Shown here: one piece after another, positions 55,223 through 64,000 of the stretch | Position numbering within the stretch: the first letter of the stretch is position 1 | How the letters are laid out: each line of letters opens with the position of its first letter | From: Aselliscus stoliczkanus | Taxonomy: Eukaryota; Chordata; Mammalia; Chiroptera; Hipposideridae | Assembly: GCA_033961575.1 (NCBI GenBank) | Contig: CM066732.1 | Span: forward strand, 93,797,187 to 93,861,186 | DNA: 64,000 nucleotides | Direction: 5' to 3' | Made by a program: the position numbers and the translations under genes | The notes under the pieces: model-generated | Told to the model about the DNA's origin: nothing | The model's database searches: none | What the model saw: only the letters and a program-made list of their open reading frames with translations

Positions 55223-55657
55223 TTTTTTTAAGATTTTTATTGGGGAATTGGGGGAGGGAACAGTGTTGGGGAACTGGGGAAGGGGAACAGACAAGTTGCT
55301 TCCTTTTGTTCTTCAGTCTAGTTGTGGAGGACGTTGCTTCATTGGCCCATGCTGGTATCATCATTGCACTCTTCTTGGGTGAGGCAGATGGGTCGCCAGC
55401 CTCTGGAGAGCCATTCACAGCAGCTCTTGGCAGCTCACTCCGGCTGCCAGCCACTCGCTGTAGCCTATGGTAGCCCACTGCAGCAGGGACTGCAGCTATG
55501 CCATCCCGGGGACTCACAGCAGTCCAGCTCCAGGTCAAGCTGTTGTTCACCATCTTAGCTGTAGAGGGCAGTGTCACTGGCCCTCATATGTGCGATCCGA
55601 ACCAGGGCCGCTGGCGTCCCAAGCCAGCTCTTAACCAACGTGCCACTTGGTCGGCCC
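55223..55657 (-). mobile_element. Long SINE, family C
   Basis: Antisense copy with AAGATTTTTATTGGGGAATT, AGTCTAGTTGTGGAGGACGT, body repeats, GAGGGCAGTGTCACTGGCCC and a head ending GCCACTTGGTCGGCCC. The flank CAATACATGTATTTTT is repeated exactly (55207-55222, 55658-55673). Frames of 78-140 codons inside it are artefacts. Confidence 0.94.
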
Positions 55658-55675
55658 CAATACATGTATTTTTAA

Positions 55676-55911
55676 CCCTCCGTCGGGTGCAACTGATCTC
55701 ACAGCTTCATTGCACACAAATTTTCAATTATCTGACAGTTAAGTATCGGGACTCATCGCTTCTGTGTCTCCCTCCTCTACCGTAACCTGTCGCCAGTCAT
55801 GTTTGTGACTTAGTAAAGATGTTGTCACCAGTCATGTTTGTGACTTAGTAAAGATGTTATTTCATAGCAGCATCTTTGTGTGCAATGAATCTGTGAGATC
55901 AGTTGTGCCAG
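55676..55911. mobile_element. piggyBac-like MITE candidate
   Basis: TTAA occurs at 55672-55675 and 55912-55915. Inside, the left part (CCCTCCGTCGGGTGCAACTG, then ATCTCACAGCTTCATTGCAC) matches the reverse complement of the right part (ACAACTGATCTCACAGATTC, then ATTGCACACAAA) over about 36 bp. The outer 8-9 bp of the right end are missing. TTAA targets and a CCC start suit piggyBac, but the family is inferred. It contains a 35-bp tandem duplication. Confidence 0.6.
55789..55858 (+). repeat. 35-bp tandem duplication
   Basis: The unit GTCRCCAGTCATGTTTGTGA plus CTTAGTAAAGATGTT occurs at 55789-55823 and again at 55824-55858 with a single difference (G/A at the fourth base). It lies in the loop of the inverted repeat 55676-55911. 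Confidence 0.92.
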
Positions 55912-56818
55912 TTAAAGGAAAGGAATCCTGCCTGACTAGAAGCCCCAGACTACTTTCCCTCCATGCTGGTGAGCATGGAAATTACTGTTTGTGGTTTAGG
56001 TGGGTGATTCCCTGCTGCACGAGAGAAACACTGGGGAGCATTGTAACACCAAGGCCTATGACTCCCTCTCAGAGGGGCTGATTTAACCAGACTGGGATGG
56101 TTCTAATGTGCAGCCAGTATTTAGACCACTGGCTTAGTCTAATCAAGATTCCCTTATCTGGGCCGGAGGAGGGGCTCAGGCTCCCTTGAACCCTGCCCAC
56201 CCGATACCTAAAATCAGGGTTCTGATACAGACAGGAGGTCAGACGGGGATGGTGATTTATCATGCAAACAAGCATCCATTGCACTTTCAGTCTTCAATTT
56301 TTTTGTCTGAAAAATGAGAGCCATAATATGTGTCTTGTAGGGTGTGTCTGCAGAGGTGGCAGCTCAGAAAACTCCAAGATGGGGCAGAGGGAAGAATTCC
56401 AATTTCACTTGCTCATCTGATCTCCAAACCTCATAGGGAGACCATTCAGTCATTCTTCCTTTCCCCAGGAGGGGGGAGCCTCCCTCCCCCTTATTTTTCA
56501 GACTTGGGGTGCTGTCCTGAGTGTCCTGAGCTGAAGGAGTTCTGAAGGTGCAGACATCTGACATCTAGTGCCTTTGTTCCTAGAGGTCTTCATGGAAGCT
56601 CTCTGGAAATAAGACCTTTCCAAAGGGTTTCCATCACAGCCTTGGAGGGCCCTATGTAATGGGCACTTCAGTGCTCTTCTTTGGGGTGGGGATGGGGTGG
56701 GAATGACATAACAGGCTTATACTTGACCTGGAACAACTGTCTTGTAGGGCCTCCAAGCCCAGGTGCCTGGTCTTGTCCTCTCTGCCAGCATCCTCATCCA
56801 CTCAGGAGATTTCCCCCA
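55912..56818. other. Mostly unassigned; MER5A-like fragment at 56080-56135
   Basis: The segment TGGTTCTAATGTGCAGCCAG then TTTAGACCACTGGCTTA around 56096-56135 resembles the 3' end of MER5A. Otherwise no repeat or gene is recognised. Confidence 0.4.
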
Positions 56819-56894
56819 TCTCTCTTCTCTCTTCTCTCTTCTCTCTTCTCTCTTCTCTCTTCTCTCTTCTCTCTTCTCTCTCTCTCTCTCTCTG
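56819..56894 (+). repeat. (CTCTTCT)n microsatellite grading into (TC)n
   Basis: About eight tandem 7-bp units are followed by a (TC)n run. Frames encoding repeated Ser-Leu across it are artefacts. A direct repeat ATCAAACATATCCATC follows at about 56912 and 56946. Confidence 0.95.
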
Positions 56895-56984
56895 TCTGGC
56901 TCCTCTGGCCATCAAACATATCCATCAGACTGGGATTCCCAGGCTATCAAACATATCCATCTGACGATGCCTTTAACGTTCCCT

Positions 56985-57470
56985 CAACAGATGTCTATTG
57001 GCTGCCAACCATATGCCAGTCACCATCTGAAGCCCTGGGAACATAGCAACAAACTCGGTGGACAAGGGCCCTGCTTCATGGAGCTCACACTCGTATAGGG
57101 TGACAACAAGCAAATCAGACCTAAAATAATGTCAGATAGTGATCAGAAAACAAGAGAGGATGGTGGGAACAGTGAACTTTTGGGGTTGCTTCAGAGATGG
57201 TGCCAGGGAAGGACTTTCTGAGGGGAGATGTTACTCTGAGGCCTAAATGACATGAGGGACCTAGCCATGCAGAGAGCTGGGAGAGGAACATTCCAGACAT
57301 AGGGAATAGCAGGAAAGGCCTCCAGGGTGGGAACAAAGCTGGGGTGTTGGAGGAACTGTGAGAAGGCTAGGGGGCTGGACGAGAGGGGATAGGGTCCAAG
57401 CTTGTTCCAAGGGTACATGTGGAACTCAGGCCAATCCCAGAACATGAGTGGATACTTGTGTTAAAGGTTT
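56985..57470 (-). mobile_element. L2 LINE relic, antisense
   Basis: CATATGCCAGTCACCATCTG, GCTTCATGGAGCTCACACTC, AAATGACATGAGGGACCTAG, GGAACATTCCAGACATAGGG and GGAGGAACTGTGAGAAGGCT follow the antisense L2 order over nearly 500 bp. Confidence 0.72.
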
Positions 57471-59992
57471 CTAGTAGGTAAAATAAGAGTCAAGAAATTT
57501 CCCAGATATTCTTTGAGAGAGCACATGAGAGCTTCCCACAGTGACATGGCTGCCTAACTACCTGCTCACTTAGAAGGATCTCCTTCAACCCCAGGGACAG
57601 CACCCTAATGGCAACCTGGTTCTATTTCCTTATAAATCTGTCATTTTCTTAACTACTTTATAGGTGACTCTCTATCCTCATGACGGTACATAGTGCTTCT
57701 TTTCCTGTGCTCTGAGAGCTGTCTTATATCCTCAGCTGACAAGAGCAGGTGGGGCAGCGTGCCCAGCACTGCAGCTGCTCTCAGCCATGGGGCTCCCTCC
57801 TGGGCCTCCTGAGTTGAAGATGTCCTGTGACATGGAACTTTATTTTTGCTATTGATTTGTGTGCTCAAGACAGTTAGCCCATGTCCCCAGTCCAGACACT
57901 GGTTCTCGGACCTGGGGTCACCACAGTGAAAAAGAAGAGAGAATGTGCCCCTACTTCCCAAAAGTCAGGAGGTTGAGATGAAGTCATTAGTTTTGAAGGG
58001 ATGCAAAAAGGTGGGTGGGGGGTCAAGATGCTCCCATTCTAAACTTAAGGAAGAACTTGTTAGATGGTTGCACTAGTAACTTGTTTATGAACCCACTGAC
58101 GTTGAAATGTGGGAAGTTGGTAGGAAAACGTAAAGCTACCTGTGTGCTGGATATTTTAAGGAGATGCAAAGTTTTCCAGGGACATCTTACTAAACGTAGA
58201 TCAGGACCAAGAGGTAAATTATGTAACATTACTAACAGAAGCCACATCTGCCTATAATCTGCAATCAGAGGCTTCAGAGGGTCAAACAATTGACCCTCTG
58301 TTAACAATTCCTGTTAATGTGCTTTTCTGCTAACAAGCACCAGCAGAGTTCTCTGTCATACTCCATTTCTAGAGCAACAGTGTGCGTGTGGTTAGAGACA
58401 TTTATTATTCTGATCATTATAATGGTACTCTCTGGGGAAAGGTCAGAGAGAAAAGCTGCCCCCCAGGTTTGGCTGGAGACCAGCGTCCTTAAGTAGAAAC
58501 CCAGGGGCATGCCCTGTAAGACCTAGACAGAGCTGGGTGGCGGTGGGAGGCCTTTAGAGTAAGACTTGGCTTCCAAGCTGTAGTTTGGAGCTTGTAACTG
58601 CTAACAAGTTTCCTCCTTGCTATCAACTGAACAGATGTCCCTTAGGGCCACAGTGAGTGACTTAGCCTTGTAGCAGGGGTACAGGGAAGATAAAAAGCAG
58701 AATGCTCTGTTCAGGAGGGCATACCCATCCCCCCTGCCAGCAAATTTGAAGTAGTAGGAGCAGAAATGACAACCAACCACGGGCATTAAGGGTTTTGTGA
58801 TGTGAATAGTAAACAGCCATTTGCATGAGGAGGTGCTGAGCACCCCTTCTTGGTAGCTGTCCCTGACACTGGAAGTCTGGTTGGCCAGAATGCAGTGCTG
58901 GGTCGTGGACTATGTCTGGAGGGCTCTAGTTGTCAGGGCCTGGCTTCCAGACATGGATTCTAGAGCAGAGGAAGGCAGAGCACCCCCGCCCACTTCCCTC
59001 CTAGCTCAAGTCTGGTCTGAGAACCTGAGATGCTGGTGGGAAAAGCTATCCTGTGCTTGTTAGACAGGGCTGATGACTCTTTTCTGGTTTATCGGTCACC
59101 TGCACCATTCATGCCATGGCTTTAGAAGCTCTACACTCAGCTAGAGGAATGACTGCTCGGATATGCGGCCAGGGTGCCAGCCAATTCAGGGAGGCCCAAG
59201 ATAGAAGGAATATGGGGTCAGAACAGGGAACAGGCTGATCTCAAGAGGCTGCTCCACCTGGAGCTGTGCTGGGGGCTGTGGCCTCCTGGCTGAGCGCTAA
59301 CTGCTGTGCTGACTCACCATGCTTGTGGTTGAGAGAAAAAACGAGCAACTTGGTGGCTCTTTTGAGTGCTGGAGCTGCAAAATATAGGCCAGGGAGCCTC
59401 AGCCGGAAGGGGCTTCAGTTAGTGAGAAACCTAACTTTCTGTCCTCTCCCTATCTCTCTTTAATGATCTGGAGTTACAAGGGGCCCAAGAAGACTCTGGG
59501 CATTTCCCTGTCTAGTCCCTCCAGGGACCAGGAAACCAGGTCAGGAAACAGGATAAAGGGCTGGACAGCATCTGTCTCCAGGCCTCTCTGGGATGCTGCA
59601 AGTCCCACCATGCTCTTCTTGGTCTTTCTGCTATGGCCGAACCTGGGTCTAGCAGGTTCCATCTCAGTCCCTTGGCGAGCTTAGCTCCTGCTTCCCAGGG
59701 AACTAGAGTGACCCTCTCCAGAGTTACATGGCCTGCATGATTCAGAGATAAAGGCTGAGGAGTCAAGGGGGGTGGGTGGGTGAGGGTGGAGATACAATCC
59801 ATGTTGTATTTTATGTAAATGGTGACCCTGGACTACTGCAGAGGAGCCCTAAGACAGGTGTCCCAGTGTGCTGCACCCCAGCCCAGCGTCCCTCCCCAGC
59901 CTAATGCCCCTGATGCTGACATCTTAAATTAGCAGCTACACTCTACCTTGCTCATTAAGGTACTAAATAAATACTTGTTGAACACATAACAG
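57471..59992. other. Unassigned sequence, about 2.5 kb
   Basis: No gene or repeat is recognised. Frames of 60-102 codons lack domains. A G-rich tract at 59767-59786 is listed separately. The last 40 bp have an L2-like tail (AAATAAATACTTGTTGAACA). Confidence 0.45.
59767..59786 (+). other. Potential G-quadruplex tract
   Basis: Four G runs of three or more bases with loops of 1, 1 and 3 bases (GGGGGGTGGGTGGGTGAGGG). Short loops suggest stable folding; no functional evidence is visible. Confidence 0.65.
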
Positions 59993-60584
59993 TGTGGTAG
60001 ACAGAATTGTGTCCCCCAAAAGATATTCACGTCCTAACTCCTGAACTCGTGTATATGTTATGTTACATGGCAAAGGGATTTTGCAGGTGTGATTAATGTT
60101 ATGGACTTTGAGATGGACAAGGTATCCAGGATTATCTTGGTGGGTCCATTCTAATCACATGAATCCTTAAAAACAGACAACCTTCCCTGGGTGAGGTCAG
60201 AGACAGAAATGTAACTATGGAAGAAAAGTCAAAGAGATGACAGTGTGAGAAGGATTTAAGGCTTTGTTGCTGTTTCTGAGATGTAAGGGGCTACATGCAA
60301 AGTCCAGAGAGAGACTTCTAGGAGCTAAGGGTAAACCCCAGCTGACAGCCAGTGAGGAAACCAGGACCTCAGTCCTACAGCCCCATGGAGCTGCCAACAA
60401 ATGAGCAAAGAAATGCTTTCTCCCCTTGAGCCCCCACAAAGGGATGGAAACCTACCGATGCCTTGATTGTAGTCCAATGAGGCTCATGGGACTTCTGGCC
60501 CTCAGAACTAAGACAGAATATATCTGAGTTTTAAGCTGTTAAAGTTATGGTAATTTGTTATGGCAGGGATGGAAAACTAATACA
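59993..60584 (+). mobile_element. MLT1 MaLR LTR
   Basis: It starts TGTGGTAGACAGAATTGTGT, continues CACGTCCTAACTCCTGAACT, ATGTTACATGGCAAAGGGAT, GCAGGTGTGATTAATGTTAT and GGATTATCTTGGTGGGTCCA, and ends GGTAATTTGTTATGGCAGGG and AAAACTAATACA. This is an almost complete MLT1 (A/B-like) LTR, about 590 bp, with TG...CA termini. No internal retroviral sequence adjoins, so it is probably solo. Confidence 0.9.
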
Positions 60585-62444
60585 AATGGCTACAAAGTAG
60601 AATATATTTTCTAATTGAACATAGTTTTCTTGCTTCTAACATCTTTAATTCCCTTGGTGTCTACCAATAATGAAGAAGTCCTTTTTCATGGTTGGGTGGG
60701 TTCTGGGGGTAGGGTGGGCATCCTTCTGGTCCTATATGCTTCTAGGCACATCCACATTTACTTCTCTGCTGTTATCTGCTGCTGGCATCCCTGCCTGCCT
60801 GGCCCCTGGGATAGATATTGCTAGAGGCTGGTCTTTTTTGGAAAGCACATAGGGCTCCCTGCTGCTTCCTGTCATCTCTGCTGCTTCAGAGAGGCAGCTG
60901 CTGGCTCCTGACCCCTGGCAGCTTATCCACACCCATGCTTCATACTCCTCTCCTCCAAGTGTCCTTCTGGGACTGGCAAGTTGTCTCAGGTTCCAGCTAG
61001 TGCCTCTGGACCAGTCTGGGTCCAAGGAAACTGATGATCCCCCCCTATTACAACACTTGACTGCAGAGTAGTCCGGAAGTGGCTTCTGGCCCCTCTCACC
61101 TGCCTGTACCTTGCCCTCTCCCCACTTCCTGTCTCCCCATGACCTAGTAGCAGATGTGTGTGAGGGGGAGGCAACTAGGGGAGATCATGCAATCCCTCCT
61201 CTCCTCAAATCCTGCTTATTTCCTCCCTTCTTCCCAACCAACTTGGGACAAGGCCCAAGGGGCAATGTCAGCGGTGCTGAATGGCAGGGGGGAAGCTGCA
61301 CACCCCTTCTTATGAGCTCTTCTTTTAATCTTTTCTCTCCCTCTCCCTGATTCACACTTCAGCAGGTGGACAAGTAAAGAAGCTGTTCCTGTTCACACAG
61401 ACTGTAACTCTACTATTTATTAACTCGCAGATAGGGCAGTGTCCTTTGAATCTGGCAGTTTGGTCTAGACTAGAGTGCCTTTGTTCTTAGCAGGCTTTGT
61501 GGGGTTGGTAACAGAGAAAGAAAGAAAAGACCACACAGGTAATTTTATTCCTCAGGTTCTTTGTGTGCAAAAGTTAAAATGCTATCACAAGCTTATGAGT
61601 GGATGTTGTGTAATAACAACCAGGGCAGCAGCGGGGGACAGCTTTGCCCAGGGCTTCTGTCTTCTCAGGCCTACCTCAGTGCCCTTCACAGACACATAAG
61701 TTAGAATTACTTTGTCCCTTGCCGCCTCTGGGCCTTCATTTCCCTATTCTAGGCCAGAAGGAATTCATGGCATAAAAAAATGTCCAGTCCTGATAGAAGA
61801 TGGTTGATACTTTCAGCCTGCAGACTCCTCAAGTTTCATTATTCAGTAGTTTCCTCAGGGTCCATATGTGGTCTGTTGGGCACGGACCCTTGAAATGCCT
61901 GGATTTGCTGTTCTAGGAGCCACTTCAGTTTTCTGTGGAGATAAATCCTGGCCCTGATTTACACTTTGAGCCTGGAAAGTCCCTTATCAAACTTAGTATC
62001 AGAATTAGAGCCCTTCAGGAGTTCCTCTTGTGGTTGCCCAGAAGAGGAGAACCAACCAGTCTTGGATTTACAGACAGCTGAGGTCAGTCACTTCAGTTTG
62101 GTCATGGCCCCCTGGCTCGGTTCCCCTCCACCAGGACCTCATAACCTGAGAGGTTCCTCTTTGGGTGGCAAGGATGTCACTTTTAGGTGAGATCAACATG
62201 GGTGAAACAGGAAGCCCATCCCTAGGCTACTGTCTTTTCTGAGGGTTCAGAGAAAATGGCTGCCACTTTCAGTTTGGAAGTCCTGGTGACAAAGGAACAT
62301 ATATGCCTCTGGAACCTTGTGTACTGAGTGCTGACTGTGCCTCAGATGCTGGGATCACTGTGAGCACTATCTCCCTTCGTCCCACAGCAGTCCAAAGAGG
62401 GAGACGCTCTCATTATCTCCAGGAAAGGGAGGTGAGAGTCCATG
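60585..62444. other. Unassigned sequence, about 1.9 kb
   Basis: No gene or repeat is recognised. Frames of 60-97 codons lack domains. Confidence 0.45.
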
Positions 62445-62670
62445 AGAATCAGCATGGGGTCATGGCAACAGTCAGAGTGCTGGGTTTCAACCCCCCAACC
62501 TCTTACTGTGTGCCTTTGAATGAGATATATAGTTGCTCTGAGCCTCCGGATTCTTATCTGTGAAATGGGGATAAGATTCCCTAATTCATAAAGTTGTTGT
62601 GAGGATTAAGTGAAATAAAATCCATAATGTTTCTTACACAGACTAGGTGATTAATACATGTCCTGTGCCC
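62445..62670 (+). mobile_element. MIR SINE
   Basis: CAGAGTGCTGGGTTTCAACC, CTCTTACTGTGTGCCTTTGA, TCTGAGCCTCCGGATTCTTA, TCTGTGAAATGGGGATAAGA and AGTTGTTGTGAGGATTAAGT cover most of a MIR in sense. Confidence 0.88.
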
Positions 62671-63629
62671 TGACCCCTCAAATGCAGAGCAAAACTTTAG
62701 TATCGTTCTCTGATAATTTTGGAGCGAACGGAAGTTTCAACTAAAAACAGTTGGGTAGCATCCTATCCAATGTTGTCTAAAGCCTCTAAACTTCCTTCCT
62801 CCCAGGAAAATTCAAGAACATTACCAGGAGCTTGGTCCTACCATAGACATGCCTTCTCCCTTGCTTCCCTCCCACCACCCCCACGGGGTCTAGCCGTGGA
62901 GGGCTGACAGATTACTTTGCTTTTCAACACTGTCTGACCTGTCTCTGGTCTTACACATCTTTCTCACTGATTTTGTGGTTGTGGTTAATTTAGATTTTTG
63001 CTAATCTTTCAGTGATATAATATCTAATGGCATTCCTTTTCATTTTCCACGTACTATACTCCCCATAAGTCCATTTTATTCAGGGGTGATTTTGGCCTTC
63101 ATGTTTCTGCCAACAGGCCATTTAAATTTTACTCCGTGGTTCATCTTGCTGACTCCAGATCTCTTGAATGACAGCATCAGACACTGTCAAGCTGATGATA
63201 CTATTGAAAGTGAAACTGCCACCTAGTGGTCTTTGGAGGTGTGACTGCCTTTCCAGTAACTGATGTTACTGGTACCTGAAACAAATTTCAGATGATGGTT
63301 TTCTTTTAAACCAAAGTAGAAGGTGAGATCTGAATCAAACCAAACAACCTATCTGCTTCAAATCCTTACTGGAAAGAGGTTGAGTGTAAATAAATATTTT
63401 CAAATCATGCTGAATAGCGAAACAAAACTCAGATTGACATATTCTGCTTTGCCAAACTAGGACACTAATGTTTTTCTAAAGTTAATTTCAAAGGAAGTCC
63501 CACAAAAACTAAATAAGCAAGCCAACCAACAAACCACCTCAACCAAACAACAACAGAAAGAATGGCTGTTTTCAGTTATCCAACACATATTTCCCGAGTG
63601 TTGAGCTGGCTCTGGTCAGCACCCCAAAA
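62671..63629. other. Unassigned sequence
   Basis: No gene or repeat is recognised except the CTCF-type motif at 63216-63229. Confidence 0.4.
63216..63229 (-). promoter_or_regulatory. Consensus CTCF core motif
   Basis: The minus strand reads CCACTAGGTGGCAG, which fits the vertebrate CTCF core CCASYAGRKGGCRS at the positions I can check. It lies in unique, non-repeat sequence. CTCF organises chromatin loops, and the motif orientation would point leftwards in this window. Binding in any tissue is unknown. Confidence 0.6.
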
Positions 63630-63910
63630 GTTAAATGGGTACTGGAGCAACTCTTCACAATACACTGTGGTGATTTAAAGTTGGATAAAGGAAAAAGCAA
63701 TGGGAGACTATGAGGAAGAACTAGTAATTCTGTAGAGCAGCGAAATGTGAGTTGAGTGGTTAAGGAAGATGAGATTTTGTCAGAAAGGAGGATAGAGGGC
63801 CCAAAGGGAATTGCACCTGAGTGAAGGAAGAGCGCATGCAAGGCCCATAGGGGTGGAAGAGAAGGCCAAGCTCAGGTGTTGGTAAGACGTGTGGTGTGAC
63901 TGAAACTATA
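63630..63910 (-). mobile_element. Probable L2 LINE relic, antisense
   Basis: TTAAAGTTGGATAAAGGAAA, then GAGTGAAGGAAGAGCGCATG and CAAGGCCCATAGGGGTGGAA, resembles the antisense L2 region that also occurs at 56985-57470. The match is loose. Confidence 0.45.
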
Positions 63911-64000
63911 GTTCAGTTCAAAGCCTTATACTAGTAATGCCTTTGTTGACTGAATACACGTTTTATGTATTTATTGGCTACCTATTCCATTCAAAGTAAA

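Noticed and set aside
55051..55577. Overlapping frames of 140 and 137 codons on opposite strands
   Set aside because: Both run through a family C SINE, which yields similar frames at every copy (24390, 35685, 39759).
56819..56894. CRISPR-like regular repeats
   Set aside because: The 7-bp units have no spacers; it is a microsatellite in a mammalian genome.
1..64000. CpG island or gene promoter
   Set aside because: CpG is sparse throughout except within young SINE heads; no cluster of CpG, initiator and TATA elements outside the LTR at 13818-14214.

Overview
This window is non-coding mammalian DNA. It has AT-rich unique sequence, scattered ancient mammalian repeats (MIR, L2, MER5-type hAT elements, MaLR LTRs, Tigger relics, old L1) and several families of younger tRNA-derived SINEs. 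I found no convincing protein-coding exon, CpG island, gene promoter or intact RNA gene. Open frames longer than 100 codons are chance frames or fall inside repeats.

The likely source is a laurasiatherian mammal, most probably a bat, perhaps a rhinolophoid or other Yinpterochiroptera. This is an inference from three signs. The L1 3' end at 32372-32577 is of the laurasiatherian type. The SINE at 33480-33675 resembles bat VES/Rhin-type SINEs. The long SINEs end in a C-rich block followed by AATAAA, which I associate with bat elements. The species cannot be named from sequence alone, and all repeat names come from memory of consensus sequences because no database search was possible.

Layout. 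0-10 kb: MIR, L2 and MaLR relics, a 48-bp direct repeat, a roughly 108-bp inverted repeat, a tailless U2 snRNA retropseudogene (6025-6088) and an old L1/HAL1-like stretch. 10-15 kb: a four-unit composite SINE, L2, L1 and a solo-like ERV LTR. 15-31 kb: a quiet stretch to about 18.5 kb, then many SINEs, including two that split one MIR, two long SINEs in tandem orientation, and an exact 55-bp tandem duplication. 31-44 kb: a cluster of two deleted mariners next to an L1 end, a nearly full-length but dead mariner (40571-41850), and a 79-bp palindromic MITE with the same ends. 44-52 kb: old L1 with a nested Tigger MITE, a MITE nested in a MIR, and a Tigger relic hosting a SINE. 52-64 kb: mostly unassigned sequence with a long SINE next to a piggyBac-like inverted repeat, a 7-bp microsatellite, L2, a well-kept MLT1 LTR, a MIR and a consensus CTCF motif.

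No new defence, metabolic or regulatory system is visible. The most informative structure is the modular SINE set. Two short families (called A and B here) match the 5' heads of two long families (C and D), and C and D share a 3' terminal module. The next most useful items are the mariner/MITE pair and the U2 insertion.
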